Shown: piece by piece, positions 16,882-25,266 of the stretch
Layout: each line of letters begins with the position of its first letter
Position numbering within the stretch: the first letter of the stretch is position 1
Origin: Bacilli bacterium PM5-9
GTDB taxonomy: Bacteria > Bacillota_I > Bacilli_A > JAJDGJ01
Direction of reading: 5' to 3'
DNA: 47,915 nt
Assembly (NCBI GenBank): GCA_029893765.1
Contig: JARXZD010000010.1
Coordinates: forward strand, 1-47,915
The notes under the pieces: model-generated
What the model was told of the DNA's origin: nothing
Databases searched by the model: none
The model's input: only the letters and a program-made list of their open reading frames with translations
Position numbers and translations under genes: made by a program

Positions 16882-17398
16882 AACATATTATCCTTCAAGT
16901 ATTGGTATAATTACATTAGCTAGTGATGGTGAAAACCTTGTTGGATTGTGGAATGAAAATCAAAAATATTATGGTGCTAGCATTAATGAAACAATGATTG
17001 AAAATAATAATTTAGAAGTATTTGAAAAGGCTTTTAAATGGTTAGATGATTATTTTAGTGGAATGAAACCTGATATTTCATTGCTACCATTAGCACCTAA
17101 TGGTAATGAGTTTAGAAAAGATGTTTGGAAAATATTATGTGATGTACCTTATGGTAAGACGATAACTTATGGTGAGATTGCTAAAAAAATTGCACAAAAA
17201 AAAGGATTAAAAAGTATGTCAGCTCAGGCAATTGGTGGGGCAGTTGGTCATAATCCAATATCAATAATAATTCCTTGTCATCGTGTTGTTGGCTCTAACA
17301 ATAGTTTAACGGGCTATGCTGGTGGTATAGATAAAAAAATAAAATTACTTGAAATTGAAGGTGTTGATACTTCAAAATTACTAATACCTAAAAAATAA
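16871..17398 (+). CDS. ogt: methylated-DNA-protein cysteine methyltransferase
   Basis: A 175-residue suicide repair protein that moves the alkyl group of O6-alkylguanine to its own cysteine. The active-site IIPCHRVV is at 133-140 (Cys136), followed by TGYAGG; the DNA-binding helix-turn-helix with TYGEIAKKI is at 99-107. The N-terminal ribonuclease-like domain is present, so length is normal. AAAGGAGGT lies inside the upstream gene, which this gene overlaps by 11 nt, placing it under the Ada-type activator. Confidence 0.95.
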   Translation: MIYKTYYPSSIGIITLASDGENLVGLWNENQKYYGASINETMIENNNLEVFEKAFKWLDDYFSGMKPDISLLPLAPNGNEFRKDVWKILCDVPYGKTITYGEIAKKIAQKKGLKSMSAQAIGGAVGHNPISIIIPCHRVVGSNNSLTGYAGGIDKKIKLLEIEGVDTSKLLIPKK

Positions 17399-17426
17399 AA
17401 AACACAAAATAATAGGAGTAGATAAA

Positions 17427-17738
17427 ATGGTTGAAAAAAAGCTAAATGAAGATTTTTTATTTTTAATTTTTTCAATAGTCGATGAAATACCTGAAGGAAT
17501 GGTTGCAACCTATGGACAAATTGCTCGTTTAGCAGGTTATGATAAAAATTCAAGATTGGTTGGTAAAGCATTAAGTATGTCACAATATTATGGCAGTTTT
17601 CCTTGTCATCGTGTTGTTAATGCAAATGGTAGATGTGCTATTCACTGGCCAGAGCAAAGATTTTTGCTTGAAAATGAAAATATAACATTTAAAAAAAATG
17701 GTAATGTTGATTTAAAAAAACATCAATGGAAAGAATAG
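17427..17738 (+). CDS. short MGMT-like DNA-binding protein
   Basis: A 103-residue protein equal to the C-terminal DNA-binding domain of O6-alkylguanine transferases (ATYGQIARLAGY at 27-38, FPCHRVV at 58-64). Alkyltransferase-like (ATL) proteins of this size usually carry Trp in place of the reactive Cys and flag lesions for excision repair; this one keeps Cys60. The C-terminal half (residues 65-103) resembles the YbaZ/ATL type. It may be an active minimal transferase or an ATL that retained its cysteine. Third gene of the alkylation operon, with an AGGAG site. Confidence 0.88.
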   Translation: MVEKKLNEDFLFLIFSIVDEIPEGMVATYGQIARLAGYDKNSRLVGKALSMSQYYGSFPCHRVVNANGRCAIHWPEQRFLLENENITFKKNGNVDLKKHQWKE

Positions 17739-17740
17739 AA

Positions 17741-17769
17741 AAACTCAGTTTTAATAACTGAGTTTTTTA
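17741..17769. terminator. bidirectional terminator
   Basis: AAACTCAGTT (17741-17750) pairs with AACTGAGTTT (17756-17765); T-run on plus and A-run upstream, so it can end both the alkylation operon and the convergent minus-strand gene. Confidence 0.88.
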
Positions 17770-18135
17770 CATCATTTCTTTAATTGTTTCATTTAAAGCA
17801 TTATGTGAGATATCTGGTAAATAATTGAAACAAATATCAATATCACCATGCTTGTTAATGACATTAGCGAACTTTTGAGCAACTTCATCATTAAATTGCA
17901 ATTCATACGCCATTTCATCCATAATATCAGTATTTTCAAAATTTAAAGATACAATACCTGTTTCTGGTTCAATTTCTAAATACATTCTTTCAACAAATTC
18001 ATCAATAACATATTGAATATCATCTATATGAGCTTCAATCTCATATTCCTTACATATCTTTTCATATTGTTCTAAAGTGTAAGGATTATAACTTTCTACA
18101 ATTAATACATAGGCTATTTCACCATATTTTTTCAT
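17767..18135 (-). CDS. hypothetical protein
   Basis: A 122-residue acidic, soluble protein that I do not recognise. It has no signal peptide and no cysteine cluster; predicted character is alpha/beta with several Asp-Ile-Asp stretches. The start is ATG at 18135, with GAGGTGA at 18141-18147 and 5-nt spacing; the GTG at 18144 lies inside that ribosome site. It ends at the shared bidirectional terminator. No neighbour gives a hint of its role. Confidence 0.7.
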   Translation of the reverse strand: MKKYGEIAYVLIVESYNPYTLEQYEKICKEYEIEAHIDDIQYVIDEFVERMYLEIEPETGIVSLNFENTDIMDEMAYELQFNDEVAQKFANVINKHGDIDICFNYLPDISHNALNETIKEMM

Positions 18136-18206
18136 TTTACTCACCTCACTATTTTATAGTTATACAGTAACATAAAAATCAAAGTAAATAAATAGAGAAA
18201 ATAAGT

Positions 18207-18431
18207 TTATTTATAAGTTATTTTTGCAATTGAATTAGTATTCACAATATAATTGCGTTCAATAGCATTTTCATTGTCATTGTGACAAGTAAAAAAATTA
18301 TTTTCTAAAAAACTTAATAAATTATTTTCTGATAAATTACCAATTTCAACATTATTAATTTTTGAGTTATTTTTTAATCTTATTATTGAAATTTCTTCAG
18401 CATTCGTTAAATAGATTGTAACTTCCTTCAT
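18207..18431 (-). CDS. small hypothetical protein
   Basis: A 74-residue protein of unknown function, preceded on the minus strand by AAAGGAA with workable spacing. Strand-like segments at both ends (VTIYLTNAEEISIIRL and NYIVNTNSIAKITY) suggest a small beta fold. It lies 15 nt downstream of the DUF401 permease gene and may be co-transcribed with it. Confidence 0.55.
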   Translation of the reverse strand: MKEVTIYLTNAEEISIIRLKNNSKINNVEIGNLSENNLLSFLENNFFTCHNDNENAIERNYIVNTNSIAKITYK

Positions 18432-18446
18432 ATTTTAAATTCCTTT

Positions 18447-19649
18447 CTAAAATAAATTTAATAATAAATAATATATATTTGTAACTATTAAAAAGATTAC
18501 AACCATTGGTATTGATCGTTTAAATAGTTCAAGAATATCTGTTTTAAAGTATTCACAAGCCATAAATAAACATAGATGGGTTGGTGATACTTGCATTGAG
18601 ATAAAGCCAATACAATTTAAATATATTAATAAAGGTAAACCTGCATCAGGTATCGTGGAGAATGCTAATGGTAAAATAATAACATTTGCACCACTATTTC
18701 CTAAAATAATCGCACTAAAAAAGAAAATGATACCATAAGTTAAGTAAATTGGTATTGGTAATCCATTTAATAAAGATGGTAATAATTCAATAACATTCAT
18801 ATAAGTAATAATGTCTTTAAAAACAAAAATTAGTGCTGTTGTAATAAGTACTTTTGGTTCAAAGGCACTTTTAATAAATTCAATCATTTCATTAATGCTA
18901 TATCTTTTATAAATTGCATAGATAATAACTATAACACCAGCCGCATATTGAGCAGGAATATTAAAAGCAAGAATTAAAATTAATACAGCAATTATAGGAA
19001 ATAATGCAGATATAATTACACTTAACTCTTTTTTTATATTAACTTTTTGTTTGAAAGTTGTTAGTGGTAATTTTCTTAAAAGGAAAAAATATCCTAATAA
19101 AACATAAACAATTACCATTGGTATCATTGCTAATATAAAAGTATTTAAGTTTACACCAGTAAGTGATATTGCAATAATAATTGCTGGGTATGTTGGTAAA
19201 AAACTTTCTGCAACATGTCTAAAATAACTAGCAATAACTGTTTTATCCTCAGCTGATAAATCATCTTTACATGAAGTTTCAACCATAGCTCCAGCTAAAT
19301 AAACTGCAGATGCAGAAGGTAAAAGCCCCATAAATGTTGGTGAAATAATAGCATCCAATCGTCTATTATTTACAAGTTTCTCAATAGATTGTTGAGCTGT
19401 TGTTAGAGCATCTTCTTTTTGCATCATTCTTTGTAGTAATGTAATAATATAAAATACTAAAAGAACGCTTATTGTCGTTTGAGATGTTATTGAGTTTTTA
19501 ATTATATTTGCAGCTGCATCTAGTGGTATTTGATATAAAATTATACTTAAGATAATTCCAGCTAAAATCGAAACCATAAGAGGTTTTTTCAAAACAAATA
19601 ATGTTACAATAATCGCTAAAAAAACGATTGCTAAAATATATATTTCCAT
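18447..19649 (-). CDS. DUF401 family membrane protein
   Basis: A 400-residue polytopic protein with about ten hydrophobic helices, matching the DUF401 family in length and in the central MGLLPSASAVYLAGAMVE segment (about 108-125), the YFRHVAESFLPTYPA segment (about 142-156), and a second half repeating the topology. DUF401 proteins resemble ion-transporter superfamily permeases (organic acid or amino acid transport), but no substrate is established. An AAGGAAG site precedes the ATG. It is divergent from hom. Confidence 0.85.
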   Translation of the reverse strand: MEIYILAIVFLAIIVTLFVLKKPLMVSILAGIILSIILYQIPLDAAANIIKNSITSQTTISVLLVFYIITLLQRMMQKEDALTTAQQSIEKLVNNRRLDAIISPTFMGLLPSASAVYLAGAMVETSCKDDLSAEDKTVIASYFRHVAESFLPTYPAIIIAISLTGVNLNTFILAMIPMVIVYVLLGYFFLLRKLPLTTFKQKVNIKKELSVIISALFPIIAVLILILAFNIPAQYAAGVIVIIYAIYKRYSINEMIEFIKSAFEPKVLITTALIFVFKDIITYMNVIELLPSLLNGLPIPIYLTYGIIFFFSAIILGNSGANVIILPLAFSTIPDAGLPLLIYLNCIGFISMQVSPTHLCLFMACEYFKTDILELFKRSIPMVVIFLIVTNIYYLLLNLF

Positions 19650-19802
19650 AGAACACTTCCTTTTCCAATTATCTCTATTTTACATCATTGAGCATAGTTT
19701 TTCAAAGAAAATAGTATTTTATCTTTTATTAAAAGTGTGATAAAATGAAATGAGTATTAAAATATTTAAATAATTACAATAAAATTTTTTGGGGGTTAAA
19801 AA

Positions 19803-20996
19803 ATGAAAGTCGCAATTTTAGGATTAGGTGTAGTTGGTAGTGGGGTATATAAGCAATTATTAAATAATATAAAAAAGATTGAACAAGAAACTGAAGTTCA
19901 ATTTGAGATTGCTTATGGACTTGTAAAAGAAATAACACCACCAATAAAAAAAGAATTTTCAAAAATAAAACTTACTACTAATGTAATGGATATTTTAGAT
20001 GATGATAGTGTTGATTGTATTATTGAAGTAATGGGCAGCATTGACTTTGCATATGAAGTAATTAAAAGAGCTTTGAAATTAAAAAAACATGTAGTAAGTG
20101 CAAATAAAGATTTAATTGCATTACACGGTGTTGAATTAATGAAACTTGCAAAAGAAAATAATTGTGATTTTTATTTTGAAGCAAGTGTTGCAGGTGGAGT
20201 ACCAATTATTAGAAGTATTACTAAGGGATTAGCTTCAGATTACTTATATGATATTAAAGGTATTTTAAATGGAACAAGTAATTATATTTTAACTAAAATG
20301 TCACAAGATGGTTTATCTTATGATGATGCCTTAGCACAAGCTAAAGAGTTAGGTTTTGCTGAAGCAGATCCAACAAATGATGTTGCTGGTTATGATGCAG
20401 CAAGAAAGGTTGCTATTTTAGCTATGCTTTGTTATTTTGTTGATGCTAAATTTAGTGATGTTGATGTTGTTGGTATTGAAAATGTTAGTCTTAACGATAT
20501 TGAATTTGCACATAAATTAGATTGTGAAATTAAATTAATAGGGCATTCACATTATGAAAATGGTAAATTATCATTATCAGTTATGCCATCATTTGTTTCT
20601 ATTAATCATCAACTTGCAATGGTTAGTTATGAGATGAATGCTGTTTATGTTAGTGGTCAATCTATTGGTGATTTAATGTTATTTGGTGCAGGAGCAGGTT
20701 CTAATCCAACAGCAACTGCTGTTATGTCGGATTTATTAGAAGTTGCTCGTAACTTTAGATGTAATTGTAATGGACGTGATATTGTTATTCCAACTAATAA
20801 AAAAGAAATTGTTAATGATGAAGAAGTAAATAAATATATTTTCATTGCAAACGATAAAGTCTTACAAGATATTTTGACTATTGTTAATGTTGTTAAGCAT
20901 ACAAAAGATTATGTGATTAGTGAAATTAGCAGAAAAGAAGTTAATAAGATACTTGCTGATTATGATTGTAAAGCATATCCAATTTTAGAGGCTTAA
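19803..20996 (+). CDS. hom: homoserine dehydrogenase
   Basis: A 397-residue oxidoreductase converting aspartate semialdehyde to homoserine, the branch toward threonine and methionine. The Rossmann motif GLGVVGSG is at 7-14; SANKDLIA (about 99-106) and the signature region GILNGTSNYILTKM with the lysine-aspartate catalytic segment ADPTNDVAGYDAARK follow. It lacks a typical C-terminal ACT domain, so feedback control may be absent or different. A GGGGGTT ribosome site precedes the ATG. Its stop overlaps the TraX-like start (TAATG). No thrB or thrC is nearby. Confidence 0.95.
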   Translation: MKVAILGLGVVGSGVYKQLLNNIKKIEQETEVQFEIAYGLVKEITPPIKKEFSKIKLTTNVMDILDDDSVDCIIEVMGSIDFAYEVIKRALKLKKHVVSANKDLIALHGVELMKLAKENNCDFYFEASVAGGVPIIRSITKGLASDYLYDIKGILNGTSNYILTKMSQDGLSYDDALAQAKELGFAEADPTNDVAGYDAARKVAILAMLCYFVDAKFSDVDVVGIENVSLNDIEFAHKLDCEIKLIGHSHYENGKLSLSVMPSFVSINHQLAMVSYEMNAVYVSGQSIGDLMLFGAGAGSNPTATAVMSDLLEVARNFRCNCNGRDIVIPTNKKEIVNDEEVNKYIFIANDKVLQDILTIVNVVKHTKDYVISEISRKEVNKILADYDCKAYPILEA

Positions 20997-21616
20997 TGAA
21001 ATTAAACGCTTTTTGGCTAAAAATAATTGCTCTTATTTCAATGACAATCGACCACTATGGATATTTTCTTGAACCAAATGTAATTGAATATCGAATTATT
21101 GGTCGATTAGCATTTGTTATATTTGCATACTTTGTTGCTAATGCCTATATTTATACTTCAAATAGATTAAAATATGGTATTACTTTGCTTTGCTTTGGTT
21201 TAATAATTGATTTATTTTTAATAATTACAAATAATTATATTTTTTCTAATATTTTTATTACATTAGCTTGTGGTTATTTCTTAATTTATAGTTTTGATAA
21301 AGAAAAGTACTATTTAAGTATTGCCTTGTTAATAGTTACATTATTTGTTAATATGGATTATGGATTGTATGGTATAGTTTTAATTTTAGTTTGTTATTTA
21401 TATTTTAATGAACCAATTAAAATTGCCGTTATTAATTTAGTATTAGTATTAATTGCAATATATACTCAAGAAATAATGGGAATTCAAATTTTTTCAACAT
21501 TTGGCATTCTATTATTATTACTATATAATCGAGAGAAGGGATATAATATAAAATATTTATTTTATATATATTATCCTTTACATATTGTCATATTAGGCTT
21601 TTTAGCAAGCAATTAA
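20996..21616 (+). CDS. TraX family membrane protein
   Basis: A 206-residue integral membrane protein. The opening LKIIALISMTIDHYGYF (about 8-24) is the family hallmark, with the conserved Asp-His in the first helix, followed by RIIGRLAFVIFAYFVANAY. F-pilus TraX acetylates pilin; chromosomal Bacillota homologues are acyltransferase-like proteins without known substrate. Translation is coupled to hom through the TAATG overlap. Confidence 0.88.
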   Translation: MKLNAFWLKIIALISMTIDHYGYFLEPNVIEYRIIGRLAFVIFAYFVANAYIYTSNRLKYGITLLCFGLIIDLFLIITNNYIFSNIFITLACGYFLIYSFDKEKYYLSIALLIVTLFVNMDYGLYGIVLILVCYLYFNEPIKIAVINLVLVLIAIYTQEIMGIQIFSTFGILLLLLYNREKGYNIKYLFYIYYPLHIVILGFLASN

Positions 21617-21632
21617 GAAAGAGGTTAGAAAA

Positions 21633-22127
21633 ATGAATGATACAATTGTTGAGGCACTAATTGAGATTCCACAAGGTAGCCAAAATAAATATGAAGTCGA
21701 TAAAGATAAAGATAGAATAATTTTAGATAGACCACTTTATTCTGCAATGTTATATCCTGCAGAGTATGGTTATATTGAAAATACTTTAGCTAAGGATGGA
21801 GATCCAATTGATATTCTTGTCTTTGCTTCATTTCCAACTTTTCCAGGATGTATTATTGAATCAAGAATTGTTGGTATGCTTGAAATGACGGATTCTGGTG
21901 ATGAAGATGTGAAATTAATTGCAGTTAGTAATCGTGATCCAAGATTTTCTCATGTTAAAAGTTTAGAAGACTTACCACCTCATTATTTAACAGAGGTTAG
22001 ACATTTTTTTGATACTTATAAAGAGCTTCAAAAAAAGAAAGTTGAAACAGGAGCTTGGCAAGATGTAGAGGTTGCTTTAAAATATTTAGAAGATTCAATT
22101 GAAAGATATAATAAAACAACTAAGTAA
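21633..22127 (+). CDS. ppa: inorganic pyrophosphatase (family I)
   Basis: A 164-residue soluble pyrophosphatase that hydrolyses PPi to phosphate and pulls biosynthetic reactions forward. Family I motifs are visible: IEIPQGSQNKYEVD (about 11-24), YPAEYGYI (about 43-50), DGDPIDILV with the magnesium-binding aspartates (about 57-65), and the VKLIAVSNRDPRF segment. Bacilli often use the unrelated family II enzyme, so family I is worth noting. AAGAGGT precedes the ATG; a terminator follows. Confidence 0.95.
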   Translation: MNDTIVEALIEIPQGSQNKYEVDKDKDRIILDRPLYSAMLYPAEYGYIENTLAKDGDPIDILVFASFPTFPGCIIESRIVGMLEMTDSGDEDVKLIAVSNRDPRFSHVKSLEDLPPHYLTEVRHFFDTYKELQKKKVETGAWQDVEVALKYLEDSIERYNKTTK

Positions 22128-22147
22128 TTTTTATTAGTTGTTTCTTT
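22114..22147 (+). terminator. intrinsic terminator after ppa
   Basis: AAACAACTAA (22114-22123, spanning the stop region) pairs with TTAGTTGTTT (22134-22143), followed by an interrupted T-rich tail. Confidence 0.65.
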
Positions 22148-22175
22148 ATTTTTATATGAAAAAAGGGGTGATGTT

Positions 22176-22736
22176 ATGGCAAAGTTTAATCAATATAGAA
22201 AATTACTTACTTCAACAATGATGATAAGTACATTTGCGTTTGGTGGTGGTTTTGTTGTAATATCACTTATGCAAAAAAAGTTTGTTGATGAATTAAAATG
22301 GATTGATGAAGAAGAAATGCTTGATATGGTTACTATTGCTCAAAGTGCACCAGGGATAATAGCTGTTAATACATCAATTATTTTAGGAAAAAAATTAGGT
22401 GGTTTTAAAGGTTCAATTGTTGCAACTCTTGGAACAGTGTTACCGCCATTTATTATAATTTCAATTTCATCAATTTTTTATGAAATGTTTAAAAACAATT
22501 ATATTATTTCATCAACTTTGCAAGGAATGCAAGCAGCAATCGGTGCCATTATCGTTTGTACTGCATATTCATTATTTAATAATTTAAGCAATGATAATAA
22601 AACATATAATTACTTACTATTTGCATTTGCGTTTATTTTTTCATTCTTTTTAAAAATTAATGTTATATATTTAATTATGGGTGCTTTATTATTATCAATC
22701 GTTTTATTTGTTTTGAAACGAGGTGATGACAAGTGA
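22176..22736 (+). CDS. chromate-type transporter, subunit 1
   Basis: A 186-residue membrane protein equal to one half of ChrA. The CHR motif FAFGGGFVVISLMQ is near the N-terminus (about 20-33) and AQSAPGIIAVNTS at about 65-77, with about five helices. Short CHR proteins work as pairs encoded side by side; both halves are present here. ChrA exports chromate or related oxyanions, but many gut Bacillota carry such pairs without a proven substrate. GGGGTGA precedes the ATG; it ends with TGA, overlapping the next gene's GTG. Confidence 0.92.
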   Translation: MAKFNQYRKLLTSTMMISTFAFGGGFVVISLMQKKFVDELKWIDEEEMLDMVTIAQSAPGIIAVNTSIILGKKLGGFKGSIVATLGTVLPPFIIISISSIFYEMFKNNYIISSTLQGMQAAIGAIIVCTAYSLFNNLSNDNKTYNYLLFAFAFIFSFFLKINVIYLIMGALLLSIVLFVLKRGDDK

Positions 22737-23284
22737 TTTTATTTGACCTTTTAATTAGTTTTATTAAAATCGGTTTATTTAGCTTTGGAGGGGGATACGC
22801 GGCAATTCCACTTATCCAACAAGAAGTAGTTCAAAATCATCATTGGATGTCTCAAAACACTTATATTGACATTTTAACGATATCTGAAATGACACCAGGT
22901 CCGTTAGGTGTTAACTCAGCAACCTTTGTTGGAATGCAACTAGAAGGTTTATCAGGTGCAATAGTTGCTACATTAGGGTTTATCTTACCATCATTTGTTA
23001 TTGTTTCAATTTTAGGGCACTTATATTTAAAGTATAATAGTGCAAATATTGTTAAAGCAGTTTTAAAAGGAATTAGGCCAGTTATTATTGCAATAATATT
23101 TAGTGCAGGCTTAGGTATTTTATATCCAGCACTTTATAGTGAAGGTAATATCAATTATTTACAAATAGCTATTTGTCTTTTAACAATTATTTTATGTCTT
23201 AAATTCAAATATAGTCCAGTTAAAATAATAGTTATAGTTGCATTAATTAATTTATCAATAACATTAATATCTGTATACATTTAA
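22733..23284 (+). CDS. chromate-type transporter, subunit 2
   Basis: A 183-residue partner of the preceding protein, with FSFGGGYAAIPLIQQEVV (about 16-33) and SEMTPGPLGVNSATF (about 58-72). The start is GTG 22733, overlapping the previous stop by 4 nt, with GAGGTGA 7 nt upstream. The conserved Gly-Gly-Gly and Thr-Pro-Gly motifs are intact in both halves. A strong terminator follows. Confidence 0.92.
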   Translation: MILFDLLISFIKIGLFSFGGGYAAIPLIQQEVVQNHHWMSQNTYIDILTISEMTPGPLGVNSATFVGMQLEGLSGAIVATLGFILPSFVIVSILGHLYLKYNSANIVKAVLKGIRPVIIAIIFSAGLGILYPALYSEGNINYLQIAICLLTIILCLKFKYSPVKIIVIVALINLSITLISVYI

Positions 23285-23309
23285 ACAATAAATTATTTAT
23301 TGTTTTTTT
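23283..23309 (+). terminator. terminator of chromate-type transporter operon
   Basis: AAACAATAAA (23283-23292) pairs with TTTATTGTTT (23296-23305), tight TTA loop, T-run to 23309. Confidence 0.85.
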
Positions 23310-23314
23310 ATAAT

Positions 23315-23343
23315 AAAAAGCATTAACTCGTAAGTCAATGCTT
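23315..23343 (-). terminator. terminator of arginase gene
   Basis: On the minus strand AAGCATT (23343-23337) pairs with AATGCTT (23324-23318), followed by T residues complementary to the A-run at 23315-23319. It abuts the oppositely oriented terminator at 23283. Confidence 0.8.
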
Positions 23344-23350
23344 CATCTTA

Positions 23351-24214
23351 TTATAATTTTTCTACTTCTTCAAGTAAACTATTAACATATTCTACAGTTT
23401 TTTCATCTGTATCTTCCATTGGATTATATTCTACAATATCAATTCCAACAACTTCAAACTCTTCACTAAGTCGTTTGAAGATTTTTAAAGGTTCATCTTT
23501 TTTTAATCCACCAAATACTGGAGTAGAAACACCTTTAATTTCATCAGGGTTGATACTATCTAAATCTAAAGATATATGTACTTTATTTACTTTGTTTTTT
23601 AAGTATGTAACTAATTCATTTAATCTTTCTTCAAAACTGCTTGCTTTTATTTTTGCATCAGTTAAATTAAGAATATTATATTTATTTATAAATACATCCT
23701 CACCATAATCAATAGAACGAGTTGCGAAATAAACTAAGTTACTTGGTTTAATTTGTAAATCATTTCCTAATGAATTATATTTATCATCATTTAATCCTAA
23801 TAATCCAGCCACTGGCATTCCATGGATATGACCAGAGTCTGTTATTTCAAAAGTATTAATATCAGCATGCGCATCAATCCATACTAACCCAATATCCTCA
23901 CCTTCATTAGCTTTTAAACTAGCTTTAACACTACCTAATGCTAATGAGTGATCGCCACCTAATAAAACTGGTAATTTACCTTTTTCAATACTATCTAAGT
24001 TAGCATTATATATACCTAGTGTTGCTTCAAAAACAGTATTATAGAATTTTTTGTTAGATTGCGTAACATCTTCAAACATATAATTATATGGTACATAATT
24101 AATTTTGCTTGCTAGTTGTGGATATTTTTCTTTAATGATTGTATATCCGTGTTGAATTCCGATACGATTAGCTCCAAAGCCAATATCGCTCATATTAATT
24201 TCGATTTTTTTCAT
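23351..24214 (-). CDS. rocF: arginase
   Basis: A 287-residue manganese hydrolase of the ureohydrolase family. Metal ligands are all present: GGDHS (His89), DAHAD (Asp114, His116, Asp118) and LDLD (Asp217, Asp219). The SGHIHGMP segment (127-134) and the TPVFGGL segment fit arginase better than agmatinase. It splits L-arginine to L-ornithine and urea, supplying the ornithine pathway encoded at 27344-35099. AGGAGA precedes the ATG. Its leader contains the tandem element at 24261-24390. Agmatinase or formimidoglutamase are less likely alternatives. Confidence 0.92.
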   Translation of the reverse strand: MKKIEINMSDIGFGANRIGIQHGYTIIKEKYPQLASKINYVPYNYMFEDVTQSNKKFYNTVFEATLGIYNANLDSIEKGKLPVLLGGDHSLALGSVKASLKANEGEDIGLVWIDAHADINTFEITDSGHIHGMPVAGLLGLNDDKYNSLGNDLQIKPSNLVYFATRSIDYGEDVFINKYNILNLTDAKIKASSFEERLNELVTYLKNKVNKVHISLDLDSINPDEIKGVSTPVFGGLKKDEPLKIFKRLSEEFEVVGIDIVEYNPMEDTDEKTVEYVNSLLEEVEKL

Positions 24215-24260
24215 TTTTATAGTCTCCTAAATTAAGTTTAATATGCTTTCATCATATAAT

Positions 24261-24312
24261 GTCTGCGACTCAATTTTAAAACTATCTATCTAAAAAACAG
24301 GAGTCTGCACCG
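24261..24312 (-). promoter_or_regulatory. leader element copy 2 (near arginase)
   Basis: Read on the minus strand, GGTGCAGACTCCT (24312-24299 region) is followed by an AT-rich stretch and then AAAATTGAGTCGCAGAC (24277-24261). GACTC and GAGTC can pair. The same parts occur in copy 1, 77-78 bp upstream. It lies in the arginase leader, 47 nt before the start codon. I do not match it to a known riboswitch class. Confidence 0.55.
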
Positions 24313-24338
24313 TGATTTATTAACAATAGATAATTTAA

Positions 24339-24390
24339 GACTACGACTCAATTTTGAAATATTTTATTAGACATTAGGAGTCTGCACTGT
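24339..24390 (-). promoter_or_regulatory. leader element copy 1 (distal)
   Basis: On the minus strand ACAGTGCAGACTCCT (24390-24376) is followed by a variable AT-rich stretch and AAAATTGAGTCGTAGTC (24355-24339). The blocks flanking the loop match copy 2 closely whereas the loop sequence does not, which fits conserved function rather than a recent duplication (inference). It begins 24 nt beyond the end of the upstream membrane-protein gene. Confidence 0.55.
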
Positions 24391-24414
24391 TGTCCTTTTA
24401 AAATAAAATATTTA

Positions 24415-25155
24415 TTAGAAGAAACTTTGGTAATCGAACATATTACCTGATAAAACTAAATAGATAATAATAGCTATAATTAAGCCAAACGAGAACCTTG
24501 CTAATCTAAAACCAAGCTTTATGTATTTCCCAGCTGCATTATCATATGCTTCACAAAGTGCTTTGATGCTTTTTAGTCCAAGTGTTGAGTTAATACCGTA
24601 ACGATCTCTTGCTACTGTTGAGTATTTTTCCTCAAGTACACTATAATTAAGCTCCTTTTGTGATTCAAATTGTGAAATCAAATATTTTCTTGATTTTTTT
24701 AGCCTTGAAAGATATCTTCCTAGAACTCTTTTTTGCATCATTCCTTTCTTTGGTAAATTCACTTTATTCAAACCAAGATCAGCATTTGCTTTTACAACAA
24801 CGCTATCATGGGTATCATGATAAATAAAATCAATAATTTTAATATATTCATCTGGATTATCTTTAACTACTTTTTTTGGATAAATGTAAAAAACATAAAT
24901 AGAGCCAATAAAAGCACCAATTGTAACTAAGTATAGTGAAAAAGTTTTAAATAGTAAAAGTGATAAAACACCACCAACTAATCCACAAGTTACAATTACA
25001 GCAGGATTAAAAATTGCTGCATAATCAGTTATATAGGATTCATTAATATCATAAAGCTTACTAAAGCTTATAGAATTAGTTCCTAGTTTTATTTTTTTAT
25101 CATCAACAATAATTGGTACATTCATTGCTTTAAAATAACCATCTGTTTTTTTCAA
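24415..25155 (-). CDS. membrane protein of unknown function
   Basis: A protein of 246 residues (249 if the ATG at 25164 is used) that I do not recognise. Two adjacent hydrophobic segments lie near residues 48-92 and one near the C-terminus (about 220-240); the middle is a basic soluble region with Tyr-Leu-Ser-Arg-Leu-Lys-Lys-Ser-Arg-Lys. The start is uncertain: AAAGGA directly abuts the ATG at 25164, while a TTG at 25155 has proper spacing from it. It sits between nhaC and arginase on the same strand, so a link to amino-acid metabolism is possible but unproven. Confidence 0.7.
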   Translation of the reverse strand: MKKTDGYFKAMNVPIIVDDKKIKLGTNSISFSKLYDINESYITDYAAIFNPAVIVTCGLVGGVLSLLLFKTFSLYLVTIGAFIGSIYVFYIYPKKVVKDNPDEYIKIIDFIYHDTHDSVVVKANADLGLNKVNLPKKGMMQKRVLGRYLSRLKKSRKYLISQFESQKELNYSVLEEKYSTVARDRYGINSTLGLKSIKALCEAYDNAAGKYIKLGFRLARFSFGLIIAIIIYLVLSGNMFDYQSFF

Positions 25156-25230
25156 AATAATCATCCTTTTTTAATTTGTTTCTATAAAAAATTATAACAT
25201 TTTAGTATAAAAGTGTCTATTGTTTATAGT

Positions 25231-25260
25231 TAAAAGAAAAGGTGTTTTTCAACACCTTTT
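25231..25260 (-). terminator. terminator of nhaC
   Basis: On the minus strand AAAAGGTGTT (25260-25251) pairs with AACACCTTTT (25246-25237), loop GAAA, then CTTTTA. Confidence 0.88.
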
Positions 25261-25266
25261 CAAGTT

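Noticed and set aside
24261-24390. Known riboswitch (glycine, lysine, guanidine, glutamine) or T-box at the arginase leader
   Set aside because: The conserved cores of those classes, as I know them, and the T-box GGGTGG-type motif are not present.
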